NCBI GenBank assembly: GCA_014904985.1
Contig: MU129031.1
Span: forward strand, 129,602-172,905
Reading direction: 5' to 3'
DNA length: 43,304 nucleotides
Source: Hydnum rufescens UP504
Lineage: Eukaryota; Basidiomycota; Agaricomycetes; Cantharellales; Hydnaceae
The position numbers and the translations under genes were made by a program. Below are positions 10,318 to 18,827 of the stretch, piece by piece. Under the pieces are notes generated by a model. The model had not been told where the DNA came from. It searched no databases and saw nothing but the letters and a program-made list of their open reading frames with translations. The first letter of the stretch is position 1, and the number at the start of each line of letters is the position of its first letter.

Positions 10318-10718
10318 CTTGGTCAGTCATCTAAGCCTACCTAGTTAGGTACCACTTCCCAGGCAGATAATGGTACCTAAGTAGGTCCCATCACTATTCC
10401 AGCTGAATGGCCATTTTTATGATTTCACCTCCTGGCCCAGAATTGGCTGAAATGGCCAAAAATTGGCTGAAAGTTGCCAAAAACTGGGACTTAGAGAATC
10501 TCAGACTTGCAGCAGGCCATATGGGCTTATCAGGGATAACATGTTCCATTTATAATTATTTATCTATTTATTATCACTGCTACCCCCAGTCAGTGGGGTT
10601 TAATTTGGCAGTTCTGTGTTTCATTCCTACTGAGTCTATTTTTTATTTATTTATTTATTTAAAAATTCACCACACCTGGTACTGTCTGCAGAAATCCAAG
10701 ACAAAAAAACTACTTAGT

Positions 10719-10894
10719 AGCACCACACACCCACTTAGGTGGGTGTGTAGTACCATCCATAGAAATTTAAAACAAAAAAAAAAACTATCTAGTGGCACCA
10801 CACCCACTTGGGCAGGTGTGCCATGCCATCCATAGAAACTTAAAACAAAAAAAAAACTATCTAGTACCACCATACCCACTTGGGTGGGTGGTAC
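10719..10894 (-). repeat. Three minimal array units with only the exonic-type hairpin
   Basis: Hairpins at 10722-10751, 10794-10822 and 10864-10894 are spaced about 71 bp. Each is separated by a poly-A tract and an ACTATCTAGT-like block. Arms are variants of ACCACACACCCAC. They lack the GAGCAGC hairpin of the larger units, so they are decayed or truncated relatives at the array edge. Confidence 0.7.
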
Positions 10895-10980
10895 CAGGGG
10901 GTGGCTTGGCACTTCACCATTGGGTGTGGGTTGTGGGTTGCTGTTGGGGTGGTCATCACTTTGGGGCTTCAATTTGGATC

Positions 10981-11128
10981 CTAGAATCATAGTGAATGTT
11001 AGTAAAAAAATTGAAGTGATGCAAAAGGAGCAGCAGCTTGTGCTGCTCCTTTTGCATTGTTGCACATATAGAAATTTAAAAAAAAAACCTTGTAGTACCA
11101 CACACCCACTGAAGTGGGTATGTGGTAC
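10981..11128 (-). repeat. Array unit A
   Basis: The exonic hairpin is at 11095-11128. The putative intron is 11088 to 10981 (108 nt), with the weak donor GTTTTT after ACAAG. The intronic hairpin at 11019-11057 has 17 perfect base pairs and a 5-nt loop. The branch point TTTACTAACA is near 10998-11007 and the acceptor is TTCTAG. Confidence 0.75.
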
Positions 11129-11248
11129 TGTTTTGTACTGGCTGGCATCACTTTGGAGGTTTATGGGTTGCCATTCTCATGGCTGTCTTCAGTGGGGTTG
11201 CAGGTCTTTGATTTGGGGTTAGTGCAGGTTGTAGGCTCAGGTGAAAAT

Positions 11249-11385
11249 CTAGGAATAAATAATGTGTTAGCAAAAGAAAAAATAAAATAAAAAGAAAGCC
11301 ACACAAAAGGAGCAGCATACACTGCTCCTCTTGCGTGATCCCACTTATCTTGAAATTACCACACCCACTGAAGTGGGTGTGTGGT
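11249..11385 (-). repeat. Array unit B
   Basis: The exonic hairpin is at 11358-11385. The putative intron runs from 11348 to 11249 (100 nt), with the donor position reading ATAAGT instead of GTAAGT. The intronic hairpin is at about 11302-11337, the branch point reads GCTAACA and the acceptor ATTCCTAG. Confidence 0.7.
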
Positions 11386-11526
11386 TTGTCTGGGGTCCCT
11401 GGCCTTGCGTTGTGCATCCCTGTTTCATTTGGTGGTTGCATTTGTGACTCTCCATTGCCAGGTGCATAGTCATTCCAAGGGGAGGGGGGGGTTCTTTGGT
11501 GGGTGCTTCAGGCAAAGAACCTAGAC

Positions 11527-11658
11527 CTAGAATAATAAATTTGTTAGTTAAAAATTAAAATGGACACAAAAAGAGTAGCAAGCTGCTCTTTTTGCACCCT
11601 TTGGGGTACATTACTTACCAGGCATAGAACCATGCACCCACCATTGCAGATGTGTGGT
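11527..11658 (-). repeat. Array unit C
   Basis: The putative intron runs from 11618 to 11527 (92 nt) with the canonical donor GTAAGT after CCTG. The intronic hairpin is at 11567-11594, the branch point reads AACTAACAA and the acceptor ATTCTAG. The exonic hairpin at 11631-11658 is the most decayed of the set. Confidence 0.7.
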
Positions 11659-11736
11659 TCATACCAGTTTTGGCATCATCCCATGTCTTTGTTTGGCAAT
11701 GTTGTCTGTGGGCCTCACTTCACAGGTGCATACAGT

Positions 11737-11860
11737 AGTAAAAAAATTCAAGTGACACAAAAGGAGCAGTGTGGGCTGCTCCTTTTGCATCACTGTACAT
11801 ATAGAAATTTAAATAAAATACTTGTAGTACCCCACACCCACTTCAGTGGGTGTGTGGTAC
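11737..11860 (-). repeat. Array unit D
   Basis: The exonic hairpin is at 11827-11860 and the intronic hairpin at 11758-11787 (12 bp). The branch-point remnant reads TTTACTACTG, the CTAG acceptor is missing and the donor has decayed to TATTTT, so splicing is unlikely. Confidence 0.7.
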
Positions 11861-11955
11861 TGATTTTGCACCAGTTGTGTGCTTTGTACTTAGTTTTGTG
11901 TACAGGGGGGGTGTCTGTTGGGGTGGTCATTGTTTCAGGAGCCTTGATTTGAATC

Positions 11956-12103
11956 CTACAATGATAAAGTATGTTAGTAAAAAAATTCAAAGTGATGCAA
12001 AAGGAGCAGCTTGTGCTGCTCCTTTTGTGTCACTGTGCATATAGGAATTTAAAAAAAAGTTACCTTGTCATACCACACACCCCACTTCGCTGGGTGTGGT
12101 ACT
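11956..12103 (-). repeat. Array unit E
   Basis: The exonic hairpin is at 12070-12103. The putative intron runs from 12063 to 11956 (108 nt) with donor GTAACT after ACAAG. The intronic hairpin is at 11998-12027 (13 bp, loop ACAA on the sense strand), the branch point is TTTTACTAACATA and the acceptor ATTGTAG. Confidence 0.8.
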
Positions 12104-12255
12104 GGTTTGTACTGTGGTCATGCATTTGGTGTTGCATATGGGGGTGGTCATCTTTTGGGCAGGTGGTTGGCTACATGGGTTTCTGTTCTCATATGTTTCT
12201 TTGGTGGGGTCATGGGTCTCAATTTGGGGGTTGGTGGGGTTTGTAGGCTGAGATC

Positions 12256-12390
12256 CTAGGAATAAATAATATGTTAGTAAAAGAGAGAGAAAAAAGAAGA
12301 AAAGCCACCCAAAAGGAGCAGCATATGCTGCTCCTTTTGGGTGGTTGTACTTACCTTCAATTACCATGCACCTGCTGAAGTGGGTGCATG
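12256..12390 (-). repeat. Array unit F, with a perfect 40 nt palindrome
   Basis: The putative intron runs from 12354 to 12256 (99 nt) with donor GTAAGT after TTGAAG, branch point TTTTACTAACATA and acceptor TTCCTAG. The intronic hairpin at 12305-12344 is a perfect 20+20 palindrome with outer arm CCACCC and core GGAGCAGC. The exonic hairpin is at 12365-12390. Confidence 0.85.
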
Positions 12391-12875
12391 ATTCCATCTG
12401 GGGTTTTGTCTGGCTGGTATTGACTTTGTTTATTATGTCATCATTTTATAGACTGATTCACATAGGAAACTACTGATTAGTACAGAGGGTACACAGCCGG
12501 AGGCCACACCCAAGGCTAAATCCAAAAGAAACACCAGGCATGCCAAAGACAAGGCCTTAAAGGACAACATTCAAAGGACATGTTGTGTGTGCCAAAGGCA
12601 GACCCAAAGGTAAGGACAGGAACTCACCCAGATCGAGCCATAATCTGAGCTGTCCCCAGTGGTGGGGATCATAGAACATAAGTCATTAGACAGCACACAA
12701 TGCCCACACTCTGATCCGTTGGAGTGGAGTAGAGGGTTATCCTTCCCTTGCTTCGGATCGGGGGTTCAGTCACCTGTTTGTTCTCACAGAGCGGGCGATG
12801 ATCACCAGCGCAGTATCTTAGAGTTTTGTTTGATTACCGGGATACAATGTGTGTGTAAATAAGTAAAATGAGATT
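12391..12875. other. No recognisable gene; interrupts the left array block
   Basis: A 67-codon plus frame (12659-12862) has no recognisable motif. The segment contains more CpG than the surrounding units and separates unit F from the decayed unit G, so it is probably an insertion. Confidence 0.4.
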
Positions 12876-12879
12876 AATA

Positions 12880-13080
12880 TGTTAGGGTAGGCAAGTGAGA
12901 GAAAAGAAATTATAAAAGCCCGGAAACCCGGCATAAAGAGCAGCAGGAATAGCGATGCTCTTTTGGCAATAATTGTGGTACACCTCATCGCCATTGCATG
13001 AACGTGAAAGATCAAGGCACAAGACTAATACCTAGCACTCATATAGACCACAGTCGGACCCACTTGCTTCAGCTGGGCTG
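12880..13080 (-). repeat. Array unit G, strongly decayed
   Basis: A hairpin of AAAGAGCAGC type with its partner ATGCTCTTT is at about 12935-12964, a TTAGGG branch-point relic near 12883, and a decayed exonic-type palindrome around 13045-13080. The splice signals are not convincing. Confidence 0.4.
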
Positions 13081-13251
13081 TGTTCGGCACCGAATATTTT
13101 TTGTTGTGTTCCCGTGATTTGAATATAAATTGAGGGTCGGGGGTAATGGGATCTGATTCTGTGCTCGGTCCCATCGTTTTCATAGCTTTGGACACGGTGG
13201 TATGTTTGCAATTTGTTGGTAGTGATTGCGCGATATCTGCGGCCAGTGGGC

Positions 13252-13276
13252 NNNNNNNNNNNNNNNNNNNNNNNNN
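13252..13276. other. Assembly gap (25 N)
   Basis: Unresolved bases interrupt the sequence between decayed unit G and unit H. A gap here is consistent with hairpin-rich DNA that is hard to assemble. Confidence 1.
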
Positions 13277-13356
13277 CACATTGGCGGGGTTTCATTTGGC
13301 AAGGTTGTTTCCAGGGGGCGGGGGGCAGTAGGCAGGTCATCATCTTGCTTGACAAC

Positions 13357-13466
13357 CTAGTATAGTAAAAAAAGAAGAGCCATGCAAAAGGAGCAGCATA
13401 TGCTGCTCCTTCTGTGCATTGTACTTACCCTTAAATTACCACACACCTGCTGAAGTGGTGTGTGGT
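13357..13466 (-). repeat. Array unit H
   Basis: The putative intron runs from 13428 to 13357 (72 nt, the shortest) with donor GTAAGT, intronic palindrome at 13382-13419, branch-point relic TTTACTATA and acceptor ACTAG. The exonic hairpin is at 13438-13466. Confidence 0.75.
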
Positions 13467-13680
13467 TTGTCTGGGGCCCCTGTGGCTTGCATTGTGTGTT
13501 CCTGTTCCTGGGTTTCATCTGGTGCTTGTCTTGGCACATCATGTTTGGGTCTCTCATTTGTGGGTGCATTGTCATTTCCCAGGCGAGGGGGTTTGTTTGC
13601 AGTATTCAGGCAATCAGCTGGACAGCCATCTTCAGTACCTAATATAGGCCCAAAAATTGTCACAGGATGGGCCTAGTTAG

Positions 13681-13799
13681 GGTACAAAACCAGGGGCCCC
13701 AAATTTGGGTATTTTAGGCCTCTGGGGCCCCAATATTCTTAGGCCTATTGGCCCATTGGGCCCATCAAAGTTAGTGCCCTTTGGCCTCTGGGGCCCCAC
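13681..13799. repeat. GGCCCC-rich palindromic terminus flanking KDZ copy 3
   Basis: Short palindromes such as GGGGCCCC, TAGGCCTA and GGGCCC are scattered through the segment just downstream of the KDZ fragment (3' side). Comparable GGCCCC/GGGCCC clusters lie at the same side of the other two KDZ copies (18875-18955 and 37240-37370), so this may be the transposon's 3' terminal region. Confidence 0.5.
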
Positions 13800-15020
13800 T
13801 TAGTGAGAACTGGTCAACTTTTCACTAGCCAACTTCAATCCAAAGTAAAGATTCTTTATATGTACCCAAAGTACAGAATGTAGAACCACAAAATTATGCA
13901 GCATGAAACCAGGAGTCCCATGATCAAGGGCATTCAGAACCACAGCATCAACCTCTGACAGTGCCTCCTCCAGTTCCCCTCCATCATCATCATCAGAACT
14001 TGCATTATCTGACATACCATCTATTATCACCAACTCCACAAGGTCTTCAGTCTTGGTGTGAGATCTAGCCTTTTGTAACAATGGCAGCTGGAATCACATC
14101 CCATTCTGGGCCACCATCAGCCCTGGAAATGCAATGGAATCAGCCTTCCACTGCAACCTATATCATTGAGGTAGTGGAGTGTGATCAATAGAAGTACTTG
14201 ATGTCTAGGTCTGAATCAATTTTCAGTACCACATCCACCTAAACAAAGACCAAAACACACCTGCTGAGACATCAAAGGCCTTCTTTGTGGCCTTAAATTC
14301 AGCATTGAACAAGCACACAAATTTGAATATTCTGCCTGACATTGGAGCAGGTCTTGCTTGCAGTTGATTATTTCTTGTGCCACACAGATATTAGTGCACA
14401 CCCAACTCATCTGCCAGCCAATCAGGAACATCCATTGGGAAATCAGCAATATTGGCATCCTGCCAGACTGGCTGATCAACATCCATCTTCAGGAGACCAT
14501 CAGGCTTGATCGTCTGGGGGATGTAAGATCATTTGGAATGCCATTTTCCCTCCATGGAAAAGAAGTTGCCGAATCTTTCATTATAGCATTTCAGATTTAC
14601 TGGATTGGTGTATGACTTTTGACTGCTGCTCAATTGACAGGTGTTGTGATCTTAAGTATATGTGGCAGTCAGGAGCAAAGAACACATCATGAAAAGAGTA
14701 AATACCTAATTTTCGATTTGCATGGCACGATCCAGAGAACTAAGTTCAAACTTTCATGTGAAAGCTTCACAACAAGTTGAGGTATGCAGCACATGGAGTT
14801 TAGTTGCACATGATCCAAGGGCTTCAGTTCATCTCCTCAAGTGATGTAAAGGATGTCACATCCATGGCCTGCAGCACAGCCACCTTTTGTGCAACATTAT
14901 TCATGCTTTGTGCAAAGGCTGCTTTAGGTCTCATCAATATTTGTCTCAGCTCTGAAGAATACTGTAACCTTAACGCCTCCCTGTGCCAAGACAAGGAGTT
15001 TCACATTGAGGTCGTCTAAT
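13800..15020 (-). pseudogene. KDZ transposase C-terminal fragment (copy 3)
   Basis: On the minus strand the translation contains YTNPVNLKCYNERF and DGLLKMDVDQPVWQDANIADF, which match the C-terminal region of KDZ copy 2 (LYKLDVDQDIWQNADMADF). An acidic tail with SDNASSDDDDG follows, like the DDGDASSDDEDN tail of copy 2. A helical segment near 14810-15019 precedes it. Several stops interrupt the frame. The catalytic core and N-terminal CxC region are absent. The fragment begins about 30 bp downstream of the acceptor site of array unit I, so it splits the hairpin array or was captured by it. Confidence 0.75.
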
Positions 15021-15052
15021 TGCGCAGCCAAAATCGTCCTCTCTGGAGATAC

Positions 15053-15200
15053 CTAGAATAATAGTATGTTAGTAAAGAAAAAAAAAACAAAGGCAATGCC
15101 AAAAGAGCAGCTGGTGCTGCTCTTTTGGCATCATCACACACCCGTAGGGGGGGAAACTCACCTAATATTGCCACACACCTGCTGAAGCGGGTGTGTGGCA
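15053..15200 (-). repeat. Array unit I
   Basis: The exonic hairpin is at 15169-15200. The putative intron runs from 15161 to 15053 (109 nt): donor GTGAGT after ATTAG, branch point CTTTACTAACATA, acceptor TTATTCTAG. The intronic hairpin at 15096-15131 has 16 perfect pairs and a 4-nt loop. Confidence 0.9.
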
Positions 15201-15334
15201 CCGTATTTGTTTCGTCCTCGTATATGTTGCGGGAAGTCGAGGATGGGGGGGTATGGGTGGCTGTGTGGTCCCGTGTTTTGCCCTGGGCCTGATCTGTGCA
15301 TTTGTCGGGTCGGGTGTCATGTGGTAAAATGTAC

Positions 15335-15484
15335 CTAGAATAATGATATGTTAGTAAAGAAAAAAAATGAAGGCAACGCCAAAAGAGCAGCCAGGGCTAC
15401 TCTTTTGGTGTCGCGGTACACTGCATAATAAAAAAAAAACTCACCTACTAGTACCACACACCCGCCGAAGCGGGTGTATGGTAC
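15335..15484 (-). repeat. Array unit J, exonic hairpin with UUCG loop
   Basis: The exonic hairpin at 15451-15484 closes on C-UUCG-G on the sense strand. The putative intron runs from 15444 to 15335 (110 nt): donor GTGAGT, branch point CTTTACTAACATA, acceptor TTCTAG. The intronic hairpin is at 15376-15411. Confidence 0.9.
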
Positions 15485-15524
15485 ATGATGTCCTCGTCGG
15501 TGGGTCTTCGCAGAGGGAAAAGAC

Positions 15525-15663
15525 CTAGAAGAACGAATAATAATACATTAGTACAAAAAAAGAAAACAGAGGTGCCAAAAGAGCAGCTTCTGCTGCTCTT
15601 TTGGCACCGGTGGGATTAGACATACCTAATATTACCACACACCTGCTTTGGCAGGTGTGTGGT
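15525..15663 (-). repeat. Array unit K
   Basis: The exonic hairpin at 15634-15663 has 13 perfect pairs. The putative intron runs from 15625 to 15525 (101 nt): donor GTATGT, branch point TACTAATG, acceptor TTCTAG. The intronic hairpin at 15571-15608 has 17 perfect pairs with outer arm GGTGCC and sense loop AGAA. Confidence 0.9.
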
Positions 15664-15927
15664 TTGGAAAGTTTGGTTTGGCGGAGGCCGTTTGGCCCAT
15701 GCTTGTTTGGCGGATTGTCGGGTTTTGGCGGGTGGGTGGTGTTCGTATGGCGAGTTTTCGTTGGGTGGGCATTCATGGGGTGGGCGTTTGTGGGGCAGGC
15801 GTTCATGGGGCGGGCGTTCATTTCCCGGGCGTTCGTTTCCCAGGTGTTCATTGGGCGGGTGTTTGTTGGGCGGGTTTGGGGTCATGGGGTTTGGCTCTGC
15901 GGGTTCATACAGGTTTGAGTTTAAGAT

Positions 15928-16075
15928 CTAGAAAATAAATAATATTAGTTAAATCATTAAAACTTTGCAAGAAGAGCAGCTTACGCTGCTCTTCTTGCAC
16001 CACAAAATAAAAAAAAATAACAAAAAAAAAACAATCATATAGTACCACACACCCACCACGGCGGGTGTGTGGTAC
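15928..16075 (-). repeat. Array unit L
   Basis: The exonic hairpin is at 16042-16075. The intronic hairpin at 15966-15999 has 15 perfect pairs (arm TGCAAGAAGAGCAGC) with a GUAA loop on the sense strand. The branch point is AACTAATA and the acceptor TTTCTAG. The donor is degenerate (ATTGTT). Confidence 0.8.
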
Positions 16076-16235
16076 CTCATTTCACTCTGTGGCCACGCAC
16101 CATCCTGCTTTTCAGGTGCAGACTCTTGTTCGGGTAGGTCGTTATATGGGTCGTCCCCATTCTTACTGGCCTGGTGTTGATACCTGGGGCTGCTGGGGGT
16201 TTCATGTTGCTATTTGTTCGTGTGAAAGATGAGAC

Positions 16236-16377
16236 CTAGATTTAAACAAAAAGAGCATCAGTTAAGAAGTAAAAGCAGCGCAAAAAGAGCAGCTTCGCTG
16301 CTCTTTTTGCGCTGTTGTAGCTATTCCAAAATAAAACTCACCTAGTGACCACACACTCGCAACGGTGGGTGTGTGGT
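16236..16377 (-). repeat. Array unit M
   Basis: The exonic hairpin is at 16348-16377. The putative intron runs from 16341 to 16236 (106 nt): donor GTGAGT after ACTAG, branch point TTAACTGATG, acceptor AATCTAG. The intronic hairpin at 16276-16314 has 18 perfect pairs (arm CAGCGCAAAAAGAGCAGC) and a GAA loop. Confidence 0.85.
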
Positions 16378-16390
16378 TGTCTAGTTCCTG

Positions 16391-17121
16391 TTTGGGCGGT
16401 TTCCTTGTTGGGTGGTTGCATAAGGTGTGGGAAAGAAACACAACTCAACGCCGGCAATTGCTGGCATCCAAAAAGTGCCCAAGTGTGGCGTCACAACTAC
16501 AGTATGAATTAGTAGCAAGTGACTAAATGTAGAATAAATACCATATAATTAATATTTGTTGAAAGGAAATAAAGAGGCCATAACAATGAGTCAGAGTTCA
16601 CTAAGGCATGCACATTGCAAAGTGGATTGGGCGATTTCTATGCTTCACAATCAGCTTAAATTTAAATATATTGGTGGAATATATGTACCCTACATGGGTG
16701 ATCAATTATTTCGGGTGCTCCCTCCATTTTTCGATTTTTCGTACCTTCAATTCCCTAAATAGGGAATTGAAGGTACAAAAAATCGAAAAATGGAGGGAGC
16801 ACCCGAAATAATTGATCGCCCATGTAGGGTACATATATTCCACCAATATATTTAATTTAAGCTGATTGTGAAGCATAGAAATCGCCCAATCCACTTTGCA
16901 ATGTGCATGCCTTAGTGAACTCTGACTCATTGTTATGGCCTCTTTATTTCCTTTCAACAAATATTAATTATATGGTATTTATTCTACATTTAGTCACTTG
17001 CTACTAATTCATACTGTAGTTGTGACGCTGCACTTGGGCACTTTTTGGATGCTGGCAATTGCCGGCATTGAGTTGTGTTTCTTTCTCTCACAACCACCAC
17101 CTAACAGGGAAACCACCCAAA
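16391..17121. repeat. Large inverted repeat, arms about 365 bp, 4 nt centre
   Basis: Arms 16391-16756 and 16761-17121 are near-identical in opposite orientation around AAAT at 16757-16760. They differ at scattered positions, several of them CpG sites (for example GCGG against GTGG and AACGCC against AATGCC), so this is not a recent copy or a simple read artefact. Homology continues outward into the flanking array units M and N, so the whole array is arranged as a palindrome. Confidence 0.9.
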
Positions 17122-17132
17122 GAAGGAAAGAT

Positions 17133-17277
17133 GACCACACACCTGCCGATGCGGGTTGTGTGGTCACAAGGTGAGTTTTTTTTATTGTAGTAGATACAAC
17201 AGCGCAAAAAGAGCAGCGAAAGCTGCTCTCTTTGCGCTGCTTTGAACTTGTTTACTAACACAGCACCTTTCATATAG
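17133..17277 (+). repeat. Array unit N
   Basis: The exonic hairpin is at 17133-17165. The putative intron is 17171-17277 (107 nt): donor GTGAGT after CACAAG, branch point TTTACTAACA at 17251-17260, acceptor CATATAG. The intronic hairpin at 17200-17239 is an 18-pair stem with one mismatch and a GAAA loop. Confidence 0.9.
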
Positions 17278-17479
17278 ATCATGACCTGGTCCTAGGGATC
17301 AGCCAAACGACGAAGGCCCGACCTGCCAGGGCCCAAATAGGACCACGCCAGGCAACAACGCGAGAAGGAAGACCACGACAATGCAACGAACATGACGAAC
17401 ATGACGAACACGATGAACACGACGAATGCAACGAACGCGACGACAACAGACGACAATGCGCCCAGTGAATGGCCGCATG

Positions 17480-17623
17480 AACCCCACACCCGCTACAGTG
17501 GGTGTGTGGTTCTCTATAAGATGAGTCCCCCCCTCCAATATGTCCAGCCATGCAAAAAGAGCAGTGAAAGCTGCTCCTTTTGCACTGGTTTTAATTTCTC
17601 ACTAATGTAAAGATTTTTTCTAG
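17480..17623 (+). repeat. Array unit O
   Basis: The exonic hairpin is at 17480-17512. The putative intron is 17521-17623 (103 nt), with ATGAGT at the donor, branch point TCACTAATG and acceptor TTTTCTAG. The intronic hairpin at 17551-17584 has a GAAA loop closed by a U-G pair. Confidence 0.8.
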
Positions 17624-17850
17624 ATTATCCCCTGCCCTACAACCAATGAAATGAAGAACCACCCAACAAGAACAAGCGGAATGGACCCCTGCCAAACAAG
17701 GACCCGCCAAATGAACCCCAAACCCCCCAAAACGACAGCCCATGACACGAACGTGCGCCAAAAGCCACACGCCAAACGAAACCCCTGCGAGTGAAGGACC
17801 ACCCCACCAGCAAAGACACAAAGCGACGTGAAGCCAACAAGTGGCCCCAG

Positions 17851-17983
17851 GAACCACACACCCACTGCGGCAGGTGTGTGGTACCACAAGATAAGTTTTT
17901 TTATTTTTTATTTTTTTTGTGGCACAAGAAGAGCAGCGTAAGCTGCTCTTCTTGCAATATTTAATGTTTATTTATTCTTCTAG
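17851..17983 (+). repeat. Array unit P
   Basis: The exonic hairpin at 17851-17884 closes on C-UGCG-G. The putative intron is 17891-17983 (93 nt), with ATAAGT at the donor and acceptor TTCTTCTAG. The intronic hairpin is at 17925-17954 with a GUAA loop. No good branch point is visible. Confidence 0.8.
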
Positions 17984-18185
17984 CTTTTGGACTCGCACCC
18001 ACACGAACCCCCAACCCAAACCTGCCGAGTGAAACCCCACAACCGCGACCCCGCCGAACGAAGACCCGGTGAGCAAAACCCTGCCCGAAGACACGCCAAA
18101 TGACCCACCCCCTGACAAAGAAAACCGCGAAAACGCGACCAGCGCGACCACGACAGACGACAATGCGCGCAGCGAACGGCAGCAC

Positions 18186-18326
18186 GAACCACACCTGCTA
18201 TGGCAGGTGTGGTTCTATATAAGGTGAGTCTCCCCCAATATATACAGCGGTGCAAAAAGAGCAGTGTAAGCTGCTCTTTTTGCGCTGCCTTTACTTCTTT
18301 ACTGACCAACTTTTTTTTTCTATTAG
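18186..18326 (+). repeat. Array unit Q
   Basis: The exonic hairpin at 18186-18215 has 13 perfect pairs and a UAUG loop. The putative intron is 18224-18326 (103 nt): donor GTGAGT, branch point TTTACTGACC, a T-run, acceptor CTATTAG. The intronic hairpin at 18252-18283 has a GUAA loop closed by U-G. Confidence 0.85.
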
Positions 18327-18417
18327 GTCTTCACCTTTCATGCAAGCAAATACTGATGCGAGAACCCCCACGACCCTGCATCTCGAAACCCGGCTGACCA
18401 TACACGGGGAATATAAA

Positions 18418-18551
18418 GTACCACACCCGCCACCATGGGTGTGGTACTACAAGGTGAGCTTTTTTTATTAATCCTGCGGTGCAAGAAGAGCAGCATAAGC
18501 TGCTCTTCTTGCAAAGCTTTATTTTCTAACATATTGTTTTTTTTCCCCTAG
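18418..18551 (+). repeat. Array unit R
   Basis: The exonic hairpin is at 18418-18447. The putative intron is 18454-18551 (98 nt): donor GTGAGC after TACAAG, branch point TTTCTAACAT, long T tract, acceptor CCCCTAG. The intronic hairpin at 18480-18513 has 15 perfect pairs and an AUAA loop. Confidence 0.9.
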
Positions 18552-18727
18552 ATCTTGGACTCGAATCCGCATGAACCCCCAACCCCAAACCCGCCAAACG
18601 AACACCTGGCGAACGAAGATCTGGCGAGCCGAACCCCGCGACCCACCCCATGACCCCGAACCTGCCGAGCTGAACCCCACGACCCCAAACCCGGGGAACC
18701 AAGCCAAACCCCCCCCCCCACATGAAG

Positions 18728-18800
18728 GTGAGGCTTTTTCTTTGGCTGTGATCGCACAAGAAGAGCAGCCTCTGGCTGTTCTTCTTGGGCGCATGGGTGA
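18728..18800 (+). repeat. Array unit S, truncated
   Basis: Donor GTGAGG follows GAAG, and an intronic hairpin of CAAGAAGAGCAGCC type is at about 18757-18787. There is no exonic hairpin, branch point or acceptor. The array ends here. Confidence 0.65.
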
Positions 18801-18827
18801 GCCCCACTGGGTGAGCCTATCATTGTA

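Larger units (their letters stand above)
10660..13470 (-). repeat. Hairpin-intron array, left block
   Basis: This block holds units A-H. On the minus strand each complete unit runs in order: hairpin of ACCACACACCCAC type, about 5-10 nt, 5' splice-site-like sequence, hairpin with core GAGCAGC, TACTAAC-type branch point, T-rich tract, TAG. Spacing is 135-310 bp except where other DNA intervenes (12.4-12.9 kb). Compared with the right block it is CpG-depleted: CCCGC has become CCCAC and GCGGG has become GTGGG. No continuous protein reading frame joins the segments between the introns. Confidence 0.8.

Noticed and set aside
12700..12790. Possible tRNA gene (GGGGTTCAGTCACC resembling a T-arm)
   Set aside because: There is no A-box match at the right distance and no acceptor pairing.
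16391..17121. Palindrome as a pure sequencing artefact
   Set aside because: The arms differ at many positions, including CpG-type changes and an indel, which an inverted read artefact would not produce. Misassembly cannot be fully excluded without reads.
10981..18551. Bacterial-type terminators (GC hairpin followed by T-run)
   Set aside because: The T-run is the pyrimidine tract before a branch point and AG, the genome is fungal, and the hairpin positions are fixed relative to splice signals.
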